A program made the position numbers and the translations under genes. Below the pieces are notes generated by a model. It did not search any database, had not been told where the DNA came from, and saw only the letters and a list, made by a program, of their open reading frames with translations. A stretch of 64,000 nucleotides of DNA from Ferrimonas senticii DSM 18821 (GTDB taxonomy: Bacteria > Pseudomonadota > Gammaproteobacteria > Enterobacterales > Shewanellaceae): the NCBI RefSeq assembly GCF_000422665.1, contig NZ_AUGM01000007.1, forward strand, positions 124,001 through 188,000, read 5' to 3'. Shown here piece by piece: positions 57,156 to 64,000 of the stretch (the first letter of the stretch is position 1; each line of letters begins with the position of its first letter).

Positions 57156-58661
57156 ATGATGAAAGACAGACGTTCCTTTTTAAAACTGGGTGCCGGCGCC
57201 GCAGCCGCTGGTGCAATGCTGCCGTTTGCCAGCCACGCCAGTGGCAATGGCGTTAACTGGGATGCCGAATACGACATGGTAATCGTCGGCTCCGGTTTCG
57301 CCGGATTGGCCGCCGCCATTGAGGCCAAGCGCCTCAACTGCAAACGCGTATTGGTGATTGAGAAGATGGGGGTCTACGGCGGCAACAGCACCCTTAACGC
57401 TGGCCAAGCCTGCTTTGCCGGTACCGATCTGCAGAAAAAACTCGGCATCGAAGACAGCGCCGAGTTGATGGTAAAAGACCAATTGGCCGCAGGCCGTGGT
57501 ATCGCCAGTAAAGAGCTGCTGATGGCCAGTGCCGAAATTGGTCCATACGTTTACCAGATGACCAAAGATTGTGGCGTGCGCTATCGCGACCACATCATCA
57601 CCACCGGCGGCACCAGCGCCACCCGCAGCCACCAAACCGAAGAGCGCTCTGGCGCTGGCTTTATTCAGCCGATGCTAAAAACCGCCCGCAAGATGGGGGT
57701 TGAAACCGTCATTCGCCACAAGTTTGAACACCTGATCCGCGATGACAACGGCGCGGTGATCGGCATCCAAGTGCGTCGCGGTTACCACTTTGGCCACGAA
57801 GACAGCGGCGAGCTGATCAACGTTCGCGCCCACAAAGGGGTACTGATGGCCACCGGCGGTTTTGGCTACAACGTCAGCCTGCGCCAAGCGCAAGATCCAA
57901 CCCTGACCGCCGAAGTGGGCTGCACCAACGCCAAAGGTGCCACCGGCGATGGCCTAATCGAAATGTTGGCGGCCGGTGCTACTCCGGTGCACCTGTCGCA
58001 CATTCAATCGGGCCCATGGGCGTCACCAGACGAAGGCGGCTTCGGCTACGGTGCCGGTTTCTCGCTGTATAACTTCCCCCATTCGATCGCCATCGATCGC
58101 AACACCGGTCTGCGTTTTATGAACGAGATCGCCGACCGCAAAACCCGTGCCGATCTGGAACTGCAACGCCGCGACAAGGATGGCAACCCTAACCCAGCAC
58201 TGTTGATCGCGCCCAAGCATGAAGCCCAAAACGATCCATCGATGGAGAAAGTGCTGAAGTACAACGTCGCCTGGGAATTTGACTCGGTCGAGGCGATTGC
58301 CAAGCACTTTGATGTGCCATTGCAGCCGCTGCAGCAGCAGATCAACGATTGGAACGACTTTGTGGCTAAGGGTGAAGATCCGCAGTTTGGTAAGCGCATG
58401 GACGCCGGCCGTGGCATTAAGCTGACCGCGCCGTTCATCGTCCAACGCTTATGGCCGAAAGTGCACTACTGCCAAGGCGGGATTCAGATCAACCCGCAAG
58501 CGCAGGTGATCGCCGCTCGCAACGGCCAGCCAATCCCCAACCTGTATGCCGCCGGTGAAGTAACCGGTGGCGTCCACGGCGTTAGCCGCTTAGGGGGGTG
58601 TTCCACCCCAGAGTGTCTGGCATTCGGCGTTATCGCCGCCCGTTCCATCATGAAGGCGTAA
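57156..58661 (+). CDS. Periplasmic flavoprotein reductase (fumarate reductase/flavocytochrome c flavin subunit type)
   Basis: 501 residues from the ATG at 57156 with GGAGATAGG upstream; a second ATG follows immediately. It has a Tat signal (KDRRSFLKLGAGAAAAGAML). The FAD motif VGSGFAGLAAAIEA is near residue 45. The catalytic fumarate-reductase-like stretches are LRFMNEIADRKTRADLE near residue 325 and HGVSRLGGCSTPECLAFG near residue 475. No heme motifs are present; a separate tetraheme cytochrome follows. Substrate could be fumarate, urocanate, acrylate or methacrylate-like; the sequence alone does not decide. Confidence 0.87.
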   Translation: MMKDRRSFLKLGAGAAAAGAMLPFASHASGNGVNWDAEYDMVIVGSGFAGLAAAIEAKRLNCKRVLVIEKMGVYGGNSTLNAGQACFAGTDLQKKLGIEDSAELMVKDQLAAGRGIASKELLMASAEIGPYVYQMTKDCGVRYRDHIITTGGTSATRSHQTEERSGAGFIQPMLKTARKMGVETVIRHKFEHLIRDDNGAVIGIQVRRGYHFGHEDSGELINVRAHKGVLMATGGFGYNVSLRQAQDPTLTAEVGCTNAKGATGDGLIEMLAAGATPVHLSHIQSGPWASPDEGGFGYGAGFSLYNFPHSIAIDRNTGLRFMNEIADRKTRADLELQRRDKDGNPNPALLIAPKHEAQNDPSMEKVLKYNVAWEFDSVEAIAKHFDVPLQPLQQQINDWNDFVAKGEDPQFGKRMDAGRGIKLTAPFIVQRLWPKVHYCQGGIQINPQAQVIAARNGQPIPNLYAAGEVTGGVHGVSRLGGCSTPECLAFGVIAARSIMKA

Positions 58662-58666
58662 TCACT

Positions 58667-59017
58667 ATGAACATCAAACAACTCTGCATTTGCGCCAGCT
58701 TGGCATTGGGATTGGCTTGTGGCGTCCACGCCCAGGATCAACGCGATTATCACCAACCACTGTACGAAGAGGGCTGCGACAGCTGCCACGATCAGGGCAT
58801 GAACAAGTTCCCGTCGGACGAGGCTTGCTTGCAGTGCCACGATCCAGCCGAGGTGGCCGAGCAAACCGCCCGTGAAGGGGAAGAGAAACTGCAGAACCCT
58901 CACGACAGCATGCACTACGGCCAAGATGCGCCCTGCATGGAATGTCACGGCGAGCACACCCCGAAAAAAGCGCTGTGTCAGGAGTGCCATAACTTCGACT
59001 ACCCGAAGTTTAAGTAA
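58667..59017 (+). CDS. Small tetraheme cytochrome c, electron donor to the flavoprotein
   Basis: 116 residues from the ATG at 58667, five bases after the flavoprotein stop. It has a signal peptide (MNIKQLCICASLALGLACG). Four heme c sites are visible: CDSCH (37-41), CLQCH (54-58), CMECH (90-94) and CQECH (104-108), with spare histidines for bis-His ligation. It corresponds to the cytochrome domain that is fused to the flavin domain in Shewanella Fcc3 and would pass electrons from a CymA-like quinol oxidase. Confidence 0.93.
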   Translation: MNIKQLCICASLALGLACGVHAQDQRDYHQPLYEEGCDSCHDQGMNKFPSDEACLQCHDPAEVAEQTAREGEEKLQNPHDSMHYGQDAPCMECHGEHTPKKALCQECHNFDYPKFK

Positions 59018-59032
59018 GCCCTGCTAGAAACC

Positions 59033-59062
59033 AAGAGGCCAACTCGATTGAGTTGGCCTCTT
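59033..59062. terminator. Terminator after the tetraheme cytochrome gene
   Basis: AAGAGGCCAACTC and GAGTTGGCCTCTT form a perfect 13-bp stem with a GATT loop followed by T. It can serve both converging genes. Confidence 0.92.
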
Positions 59063-59079
59063 TGGCGTTAGCACGCGGT

Positions 59080-59406
59080 TTATTCGCTGGCCGTGTCGGT
59101 CATCAACTGGCAATTCCAGCCCCAACTGCGTTGTAGATCGGCAAACACTGCGGCTTTATCGGCGCAGTAGCCTTCGGTGTTCAGCGCTGACCACAGCACT
59201 TGCGACTCGCCTTGTTTCTGATAGACCACTTCGCATGGCAGCGACGTGCCCTGAGGGTAGCGCACCTCAATGACGCGCTGATCGCTAGCCAATTGGCACT
59301 GGTAACGTTGTGGCTCGGCAACATCGCCGCCGACCGCCATCACGGCATCGTTAGCGTAAACCGAGGTAGTAACCAGCAAGCTTGCCAGCAGCGTCAGTGA
59401 TTTCAT
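59080..59406 (-). CDS. Small exported protein of unknown function
   Basis: 108 residues with a clean signal peptide (MKSLTLLASLLVTTSVYAND). The mature part has four cysteines (YQCQL, LPCEV, GYCADK, WNCQL), enough for two disulphides, and alternating strands. I do not recognise the family. It lies between the cytochrome terminator and the permease gene; nothing ties it to either. Confidence 0.68.
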   Translation of the reverse strand: MKSLTLLASLLVTTSVYANDAVMAVGGDVAEPQRYQCQLASDQRVIEVRYPQGTSLPCEVVYQKQGESQVLWSALNTEGYCADKAAVFADLQRSWGWNCQLMTDTASE

Positions 59407-59467
59407 CGTTCTATCCCTCTAAACAAATACGGAGCGCCGCAGCGCTCCGTAAACTTTCCGATATCGG

Positions 59468-60844
59468 TTAAGCGGTAGCAACGCGACCTAAGGATAACTT
59501 TTTCAGCAAGCCTTTGACCATCAATACCGCCAATAACGCGCCACTGCCGTACACCAGCCAGTGTGGCAGCATCCGGTGTTCTTCACCGACCATCGGCATC
59601 ACTTCAAAACCAAACTCCGCTACCGCCCAGTCGACCCCAAAGGCAAACACCATCGCGGTACCGATGACGCCCACCAGGTAAGCCCACAGTGCCCGCTTGC
59701 CCAGTTCGTTGCGAACCACGCCCAGCGTGGCAATGTTAGTGGCCGGACCGGCCATCATAAACACCAGTACCGCCCCCGGGGAAACCCCCGCCAGCAACAA
59801 GCCCGCAGCAATTGGGGTTGAGGCAGTGGCGCAGATATACATCGGGATAGACACCAACACCATCACCACCATCGCCATAATGCCACTGCCCCATTGGGTC
59901 AGGAATGACGCCGGCACAAAGGTGTTGATCAGCGCGGCAAAGAACAAACCCACCATCAACCACACGGTGGTGTCTTTGACCAGATCGTTGCAGGCGTAGG
60001 TGATCCCAGCCCACAGTTTTTGCAGCACGGTTTTCTCAGCCGGTGCCGCCGCTTTCGAGGCGCAGCAACCGCCGGATTTTGGCTGTTCCGCAACCGGCTT
60101 GCTGCCGCAACAGCTGGCCTTAGTTGGTTGTGATTGTGACTGTGGCTGTGCCTCCGCTTGTAACGGTTTAGCTTTACTGCCACCACAGCAGCGACTCGCT
60201 TTGACCTGCGGTTTTACCGCCATAATGCCACTTGGAGCCGCTTGAGCGGCCATCGGCGCAAAACTTGGCGTAGGTGCTTTGGCTTTGCCGCCACAGCAGG
60301 ATTTTTTCTCTGCAACAACCGGCTCTGGCTTTGCTTTACCGCCGCAACAGGATTTTTTCGCTGGCTCCGGCTCTGGCTGCGCTTGCGCTTTGCTGGCACA
60401 GCAGCTTTTCGGCGCCGGTCCTGACTTTGGCGCTTCATCATCGCGGCCAACCAACAAACCGGCGACGATTGCCGAGGTCACCGCCGCAATCGGTCGCACC
60501 ACTGCCATAAAGGGGCCAAGCAAGACGTATGACACCGACACCGAATCAACCCCGGTTTCTGGGGTCGCCACCAAGAACGAGGTGGTCGCCGCTTTGGAAG
60601 CACCAGAGCGACGCAGCCCTACTGCCGCTGGGATCACCCCGCAAGAGCACAACGGTAACGGCGCACCAAACAACGCCGCTTTGATGGTCGGCTTAATGCC
60701 GGTGCCGCCAAGCTGCTTTTCCATCCAGCTCATCGGCACAAACATCTTAATCATCCCCGCCATAAACAGGCCCAGCAGCAGCCATGGGGCGGAATCTAAA
60801 AATAGGTCGAAGAAGTTAGCGGCCAGCGCCATTAAGGTATTCAC
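59468..60844 (-). CDS. DUF318/ArsP-type permease with six Cys-Cys units in a central linker
   Basis: 458 residues from a GTG at 60844 that overlaps the regulator stop (GTGA) and has GGAGG seven bases upstream; the longer frame is rejected. The family marks are APLPLCSCGVIPAAVGLRRS near residue 65 and a second half with MAGPATNIATL near residue 385. Between the two membrane halves (about residues 135-285) lies a charged, Pro/Ala/Lys linker with six CC units (KSCCASK, KSCCGGK twice, SRCCGGSK, ASCCGSK, GGCCASK). The gene is paired with a ZntR-like regulator. A role in metal or metalloid efflux is inferred. Confidence 0.85.
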   Translation of the reverse strand: MNTLMALAANFFDLFLDSAPWLLLGLFMAGMIKMFVPMSWMEKQLGGTGIKPTIKAALFGAPLPLCSCGVIPAAVGLRRSGASKAATTSFLVATPETGVDSVSVSYVLLGPFMAVVRPIAAVTSAIVAGLLVGRDDEAPKSGPAPKSCCASKAQAQPEPEPAKKSCCGGKAKPEPVVAEKKSCCGGKAKAPTPSFAPMAAQAAPSGIMAVKPQVKASRCCGGSKAKPLQAEAQPQSQSQPTKASCCGSKPVAEQPKSGGCCASKAAAPAEKTVLQKLWAGITYACNDLVKDTTVWLMVGLFFAALINTFVPASFLTQWGSGIMAMVVMVLVSIPMYICATASTPIAAGLLLAGVSPGAVLVFMMAGPATNIATLGVVRNELGKRALWAYLVGVIGTAMVFAFGVDWAVAEFGFEVMPMVGEEHRMLPHWLVYGSGALLAVLMVKGLLKKLSLGRVATA

Positions 60845-61245
60845 GAGTTTGCCTCCAGAGCATCCAAGATCGAACAATGCTCGGCACTTTCAGGGCCGCC
60901 GCAACAGGCGTCAGCCAGATGTTGTAATGAGTCACGAAACTGCACCAGTTCGTCGATTTTGGTTTGGATCAGAACCGCCTTGGCCTCCACCATCCCTTTG
61001 ACATCCTGACAGGCCCACTGGGCACGATTGTGATCGATCTCCAGCAGCTCCTGGATCTCAGTCAATGAAAATCCAATCGCTTTAGCCCGCAGAATAAAGC
61101 GCAGTTGCTGGGCGTCGGCGTCGTTATAAACGCGGTAGCCGCTGGCGCTACGGCCACTGGGTTTTAACAAGCCGTTTTTTTCGTAATAACGCAGGGTGTC
61201 TGCATTAATCTGGTTAAGCTTGGCTAACTCGCCGATCCGATACAT
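60841..61245 (-). CDS. MerR-family metal-responsive regulator, ZntR-like
   Basis: 134 residues from the ATG at 61245 (AAGGAG upstream). The longer frame crosses its own promoter and is rejected. The MerR N-terminus (MYRIGELAKLNQINADTLRY, then KAIGFSLTEIQELLEI) matches E. coli ZntR. Metal-site cysteines are kept (ACQD, DACCGG, HCSIL), but the fourth residue after the CC pair is Glu, where ZntR has His, and a His instead directly precedes the last Cys. So the metal preference may differ from zinc. It controls the permease through the operator at 61276-61307. Confidence 0.88.
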   Translation of the reverse strand: MYRIGELAKLNQINADTLRYYEKNGLLKPSGRSASGYRVYNDADAQQLRFILRAKAIGFSLTEIQELLEIDHNRAQWACQDVKGMVEAKAVLIQTKIDELVQFRDSLQHLADACCGGPESAEHCSILDALEANS

Positions 61246-61275
61246 CGACGCACTCCTTTTTAAGTTGATAGCCAA

Positions 61276-61307
61276 ATTATAAACCTTTGAGTTAAGTCCA
61301 AGGTCAA
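61276..61307 (-). promoter_or_regulatory. MerR-type promoter/operator of the regulator-permease operon
   Basis: On the minus strand -35 TTGACC (61302-61307) and -10 TATAAT (61276-61281) are separated by 20 bases, the over-long spacer typical of MerR-family promoters. The spacer is a dyad covering 61283-61304 (ACCTTTGAGTT and AAGTCCAAGGT on the plus strand), with 18 of 22 positions symmetric. Confidence 0.85.
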
Positions 61308-61356
61308 CAACCATTGCCGCACTTTTTAAAACAGTTTGTTTTTTAATGTTTTAACG

Positions 61357-61385
61357 CTGAATTCGATCACAGTTTTCTTTACAAT
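61357..61385 (+). promoter_or_regulatory. Probable purH promoter
   Basis: -35 CTGAAT (61357-61362), 17-base spacer, -10 TACAAT (61380-61385). Start would be near 61392, leaving a leader of about 145 bases with an inverted repeat. No clear 16-bp PurR palindrome was found. Confidence 0.5.
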
Positions 61386-61413
61386 ACGCGCGCAATTCGG
61401 GCAATCCCTAGGG

Positions 61414-61467
61414 TATTTCGGCAACCACTTTGCTGCCTCCTATGCATCCAAATCGGCTGCCGAAATA
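61414..61467 (+). promoter_or_regulatory. Inverted repeat in the purH leader
   Basis: TATTTCGGCA (61414-61423) and TGCCGAAATA (61458-61467) are perfect 10-bp arms around a 34-base loop. Further on, CACT and AGTG (61483-61494) form a small hairpin. The arms would pair in the leader RNA. Function unknown. Confidence 0.45.
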
Positions 61468-61535
61468 TCTTCCCTACGCTCACACTAAAAAGTGCCGTTA
61501 GAGCACCGTGAGACTTTAACAAGGACTCTGTACCC

Positions 61536-63128
61536 ATGAATGCACCTCGCCCTATTCGCCGCGCTCTGCTGAGTGTGTCCGACAAAACTGGCATCGTTGA
61601 GTTTGCCACTGCCCTAAGCCAACGTGGCGTCGAGCTGCTGTCCACTGGCGGCACCGCTAAACTGCTGGCCGAAGCGGGTCTAACCGTTACTGAAGTGTCC
61701 GACTACACCGGTTTTCCTGAAATGATGGATGGCCGCGTTAAAACTCTGCACCCCAAAGTGCACGGCGGCATCCTGGGTCGTCGCGATCAAGATGAAACCA
61801 TCATGGCCAGCCACGGCATCAAGCCAATCGACATGGTGGTGGTCAACCTCTACCCGTTCGCCCAAACCGTCGCTAAGGCCGATTGCAGCCGCGAAGACGC
61901 CATTGAGAACATCGACATCGGTGGCCCAACCATGGTGCGTTCCGCCGCCAAGAACCACAAAGACGTCGCTATCGTGGTTAACGCCGGTGATTATCAGCGC
62001 GTTATCGCCGAGATGGACGCAGGCAATGGTTCACTGACTTACAACACCCGCTTTGATCTGGCGATCGCCGCCTTTGAACACACCGCTGGCTACGACGGCA
62101 TGATCGCCAACTACTTTGGCACCATGGTGCCAAGCTACGGTGACAACAAAGAGGGCGATGAGGAATCGGTGTTCCCGCGCACCGTGAACCTGCAGTTCCA
62201 CAAGAAACAGGATATGCGTTACGGCGAAAACAGCCACCAACGCGCGGCGTTCTACGTCGAAAACAACGTTCAAGAAGCCTCGGTTGCTACCGCCACCCAG
62301 TTACAAGGCAAAGCACTGTCCTACAACAACATCGCCGACACCGATGCGGCGCTGGAGTGCGTTAAAGAGTTCGATGTTCCGGCTTGTGTGATCGTCAAGC
62401 ACGCCAACCCATGTGGCGTGGCGCTGGGCGACAACATTCTGGACGCCTACGATCGCGCCTTTAAGACCGATCCCACCTCCGCGTTTGGCGGCATCATCGC
62501 CTTTAACCGCGAGCTGGATGGCGACACCGCCAAAGCGATCGTCGATCGTCAGTTTGTCGAGGTGATCATCGCTCCAAGCGTCAGCGAAACCGCCAAAGCG
62601 ATCGTCGCCGATAAGCAAAACGTGCGCCTGCTGGAGTGCGGCCAGTGGTCTTCCAAGACCACTGAGTTCGACATCAAACGGGTTAACGGCGGCCTGCTAG
62701 TGCAAGATCGTGACCAAGGGATGGTGACCTTGGACGACGTAAAAGTGGTCTCCAAGCGCAAGCCAACCGCCGAGCAGCTGCAAGATCTGATGTTCTGCTG
62801 GAAAGTCGCCAAGTACGTAAAATCCAACGCCATCGTCTATGCCAAAGATGGCATGACCGTCGGTGTCGGCGCCGGCCAGATGAGCCGCGTGTACTCCGCT
62901 AAGATCGCCGGCATTAAAGCCGCCGACGAAGGTCTGACGGTTCCGGGGTCAGTGATGGCGTCTGATGCCTTCTTCCCATTCCGCGATGGCATTGATGCGG
63001 CGGCGATGGCAGGCATTAGCTGCGTGATCCAACCGGGCGGTTCGATGCGCGATCAGGAAGTGATCGATGCGGCCAACGAACACGATATGGTGATGGTGTT
63101 TACTGGGATGCGCCACTTTAAACACTGA
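61536..63128 (+). CDS. purH: Bifunctional AICAR transformylase / IMP cyclohydrolase
   Basis: 530 residues, the family length. It catalyses the last two steps of IMP synthesis. The N-terminal cyclohydrolase domain ([20 protein letters not shown], then [20 protein letters not shown] and [19 protein letters not shown]) is followed by the transformylase domain, with the catalytic Lys-His in [11 protein letters not shown] near residue 288 and a C-terminal [26 protein letters not shown] precedes the ATG. purD follows after a structured 221-base gap. Confidence 0.97.
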   Translation: MNAPRPIRRALLSVSDKTGIVEFATALSQRGVELLSTGGTAKLLAEAGLTVTEVSDYTGFPEMMDGRVKTLHPKVHGGILGRRDQDETIMASHGIKPIDMVVVNLYPFAQTVAKADCSREDAIENIDIGGPTMVRSAAKNHKDVAIVVNAGDYQRVIAEMDAGNGSLTYNTRFDLAIAAFEHTAGYDGMIANYFGTMVPSYGDNKEGDEESVFPRTVNLQFHKKQDMRYGENSHQRAAFYVENNVQEASVATATQLQGKALSYNNIADTDAALECVKEFDVPACVIVKHANPCGVALGDNILDAYDRAFKTDPTSAFGGIIAFNRELDGDTAKAIVDRQFVEVIIAPSVSETAKAIVADKQNVRLLECGQWSSKTTEFDIKRVNGGLLVQDRDQGMVTLDDVKVVSKRKPTAEQLQDLMFCWKVAKYVKSNAIVYAKDGMTVGVGAGQMSRVYSAKIAGIKAADEGLTVPGSVMASDAFFPFRDGIDAAAMAGISCVIQPGGSMRDQEVIDAANEHDMVMVFTGMRHFKH

Positions 63129-63143
63129 GCGTTGATTTCGCTT

Positions 63144-63250
63144 GCGGAAACCGCGAGCTGCGGCTTGTCGATTGTCCTCGCCCCCATCACTTGCTAAAGC
63201 AAGCTCAGGGGCTCTGCGGAATCGACGCCTTGCATCTCATCGGTTTCCGC
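63144..63250. repeat. Nested inverted repeat between purH and purD
   Basis: Four arm pairs nest around one loop: GCGGAAACCG (63144-63153) with CGGTTTCCGC (63241-63250); GTCGATT (63167-63173) with AATCGAC (63220-63226); GCCCC (63180-63184) with GGGGC (63208-63212); CTTGC (63190-63194) with GCAAG (63199-63203), loop TAAA. Downstream, CCGAGGA/TCCTCGG (63273-63290) and GAGGGC/GCCCTC form two more hairpins before purD. An alternative pairing of TTGTCCTCG (63172-63180) with CGAGGACAA (63274-63282) would compete with the first of these. Confidence 0.7.
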
Positions 63251-63349
63251 TGCGCTTAGATTGAGTGTGTAGCCGAGGACAACTCCTCGGGGTAAACGGA
63301 ACAAATTTCGAGGGCGCTGCAAGCTGCCCTCAACAATAAGGAAAATCCA

Positions 63350-64000
63350 ATGAAAGTATTGGTGATTGGTAGCGGTGGTCGTGAGCACGCGCTGGCTTGG
63401 AAAGCGGCGCAAAATCCTGACGTGGAAGTGGTGTTTGTGGCGCCTGGCAATGCCGGTACCGCGACTGAGCCGAAGTTGCAAAACGTCGATGTCGCTGGCA
63501 ATGAAGCGCTGGTCGCCTTTGCTAAAGAGCACGACATCGCCTTGACCATTGTTGGCCCAGAGCAGCCGCTAGTGGATGGCGTGGTGGATGCCTTTGATGC
63601 TGCTGGCTTAACCATCTTTGGCCCGACCGCAGCGGCGGCGCAGCTGGAAGGCTCTAAAGCCTTTACCAAGGATTTCTTGGCTCGCCATAACATCCCCACC
63701 GCCGCCTACCAGAACTTCACCGAAGTTGAACCGGCACTGGCATACCTGCATCAGATGGGCGCGCCAATTGTGGTTAAGGCCGATGGTCTGGCGGCGGGTA
63801 AAGGGGTGATCGTGGCGATGACCTTGGCCGAAGCCGAAGCGGCGGTAAAAGATATGCTGGCGGGCAACGCCTTTGGCGATGCCGGCCACCGCGTGGTCAT
63901 CGAAGAGTTCCTCGACGGCGAAGAAGCCAGCTTTATCGTGATGGTTGATGGCGACAACATCGTACCGATGGCCACCAGCCAAGATCACAAGCGGGTTGGC
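63350..64000 (+). CDS. purD: Phosphoribosylamine-glycine ligase (GAR synthetase), N-terminal part
   Basis: 217 codons are visible; the frame is open at the window end. It starts [20 protein letters not shown], the conserved N-terminal domain, followed by [15 protein letters not shown] and the ATP-grasp region ([20 protein letters not shown] near residue 140; [20 protein letters not shown]). It catalyses the second step of purine synthesis. AAGGA precedes the ATG. purH-purD order is conserved in gammaproteobacteria. Confidence 0.97.
   Translation, partial: MKVLVIGSGGREHALAWKAAQNPDVEVVFVAPGNAGTATEPKLQNVDVAGNEALVAFAKEHDIALTIVGPEQPLVDGVVDAFDAAGLTIFGPTAAAAQLEGSKAFTKDFLARHNIPTAAYQNFTEVEPALAYLHQMGAPIVVKADGLAAGKGVIVAMTLAEAEAAVKDMLAGNAFGDAGHRVVIEEFLDGEEASFIVMVDGDNIVPMATSQDHKRVG

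Noticed and set aside
60279-61001. 240-residue plus-strand frame with Phe/Ala/Gly-rich repeats
   Set aside because: Mirror of the Cys-Cys linker of the permease and of the regulator gene.
61246-61314. Longer MerR regulator from 61314
   Set aside because: The extension would span the gene's own -10 box and operator, and the ATG at 61245 has a good ribosome site and the exact family start.

Overview
The window looks like chromosome of a marine, respiration-versatile gammaproteobacterium of the Alteromonadales, most like Ferrimonas or Shewanella. This is inferred from gene content and order: a full MSHA type IV pilus locus flanked by the mreBCD-maf-rng-yhdP-nitrilase-tldD block on one side and csrD, ssb, an MFS gene and uvrA on the other; a Tat-exported flavoprotein reductase paired with a small tetraheme cytochrome c; and moderately GC-rich coding sequence. 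No rRNA, tRNA, CRISPR array, prophage or intact insertion sequence was seen.

Layout. 1-2630: end of a peptide/nickel-type ABC importer (binding protein tail, two permeases) and its terminator. 2640-2904: first copy of a structured repeat, abutting a large lipoprotein gene. 4852-9260: TetR regulator divergent from fadH (2,4-dienoyl-CoA reductase), then dgkA, a START-like periplasmic protein and a VOC protein. 9331-10879: rpsF-priB-rpsR-rplI operon (minus strand) with a leader hairpin. 10984-13744: DUF481 outer-membrane protein, pmbA, darP/yjgA. 13745-14029: terminator, a heptanucleotide array and a 31-bp direct repeat. 14030-18519: TolC / HlyD / two ABC-2 permeases, with no ATPase. 18704-29479: the long minus-strand run mreB-mreC-mreD-maf-rng-yhdP-nitrilase-tldD. 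29652-47036: the MSHA locus, transcribed from mshI to mshQ. 47166-49058: csrD/mshH. 49265-55141: ssb, a LysM/FimV-like protein, a YajR-type MFS transporter and divergent uvrA. 55153-55399: second copy of the structured repeat. 55526-59017: a hypothetical protein, then a TetR gene divergent from a periplasmic flavoprotein reductase plus tetraheme cytochrome, with a CRP-like site between them. 59080-61307: a small exported protein, a Cys-Cys-rich permease and its ZntR-like regulator with a textbook MerR-type promoter. 61357-64000: purH and the start of purD, separated by a nested inverted repeat.

How the genes fit together. The MSHA block encodes a complete pilus machine: assembly proteins MshI/I2/J/K, secretin MshL, ATPases MshM and MshE, platform MshG, a major pilin, several minor pilins and a large tip/adhesin-like MshQ. 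MshE carries the N-terminal repeat pattern known to bind c-di-GMP. The neighbouring CsrD has degenerate GGDEF and EAL motifs, as expected for a non-catalytic regulator.

The least explained features are four. (1) Two intergenic copies of a roughly 250-bp TA-flanked element whose outer and inner stems show compensatory base changes. (2) A metal-associated permease with six Cys-Cys units in one inter-membrane linker. (3) An efflux cassette without a nucleotide-binding subunit. (4) Nested inverted repeats around the pur genes. Functions are assigned from motifs and remembered family sequences; no database search was possible.
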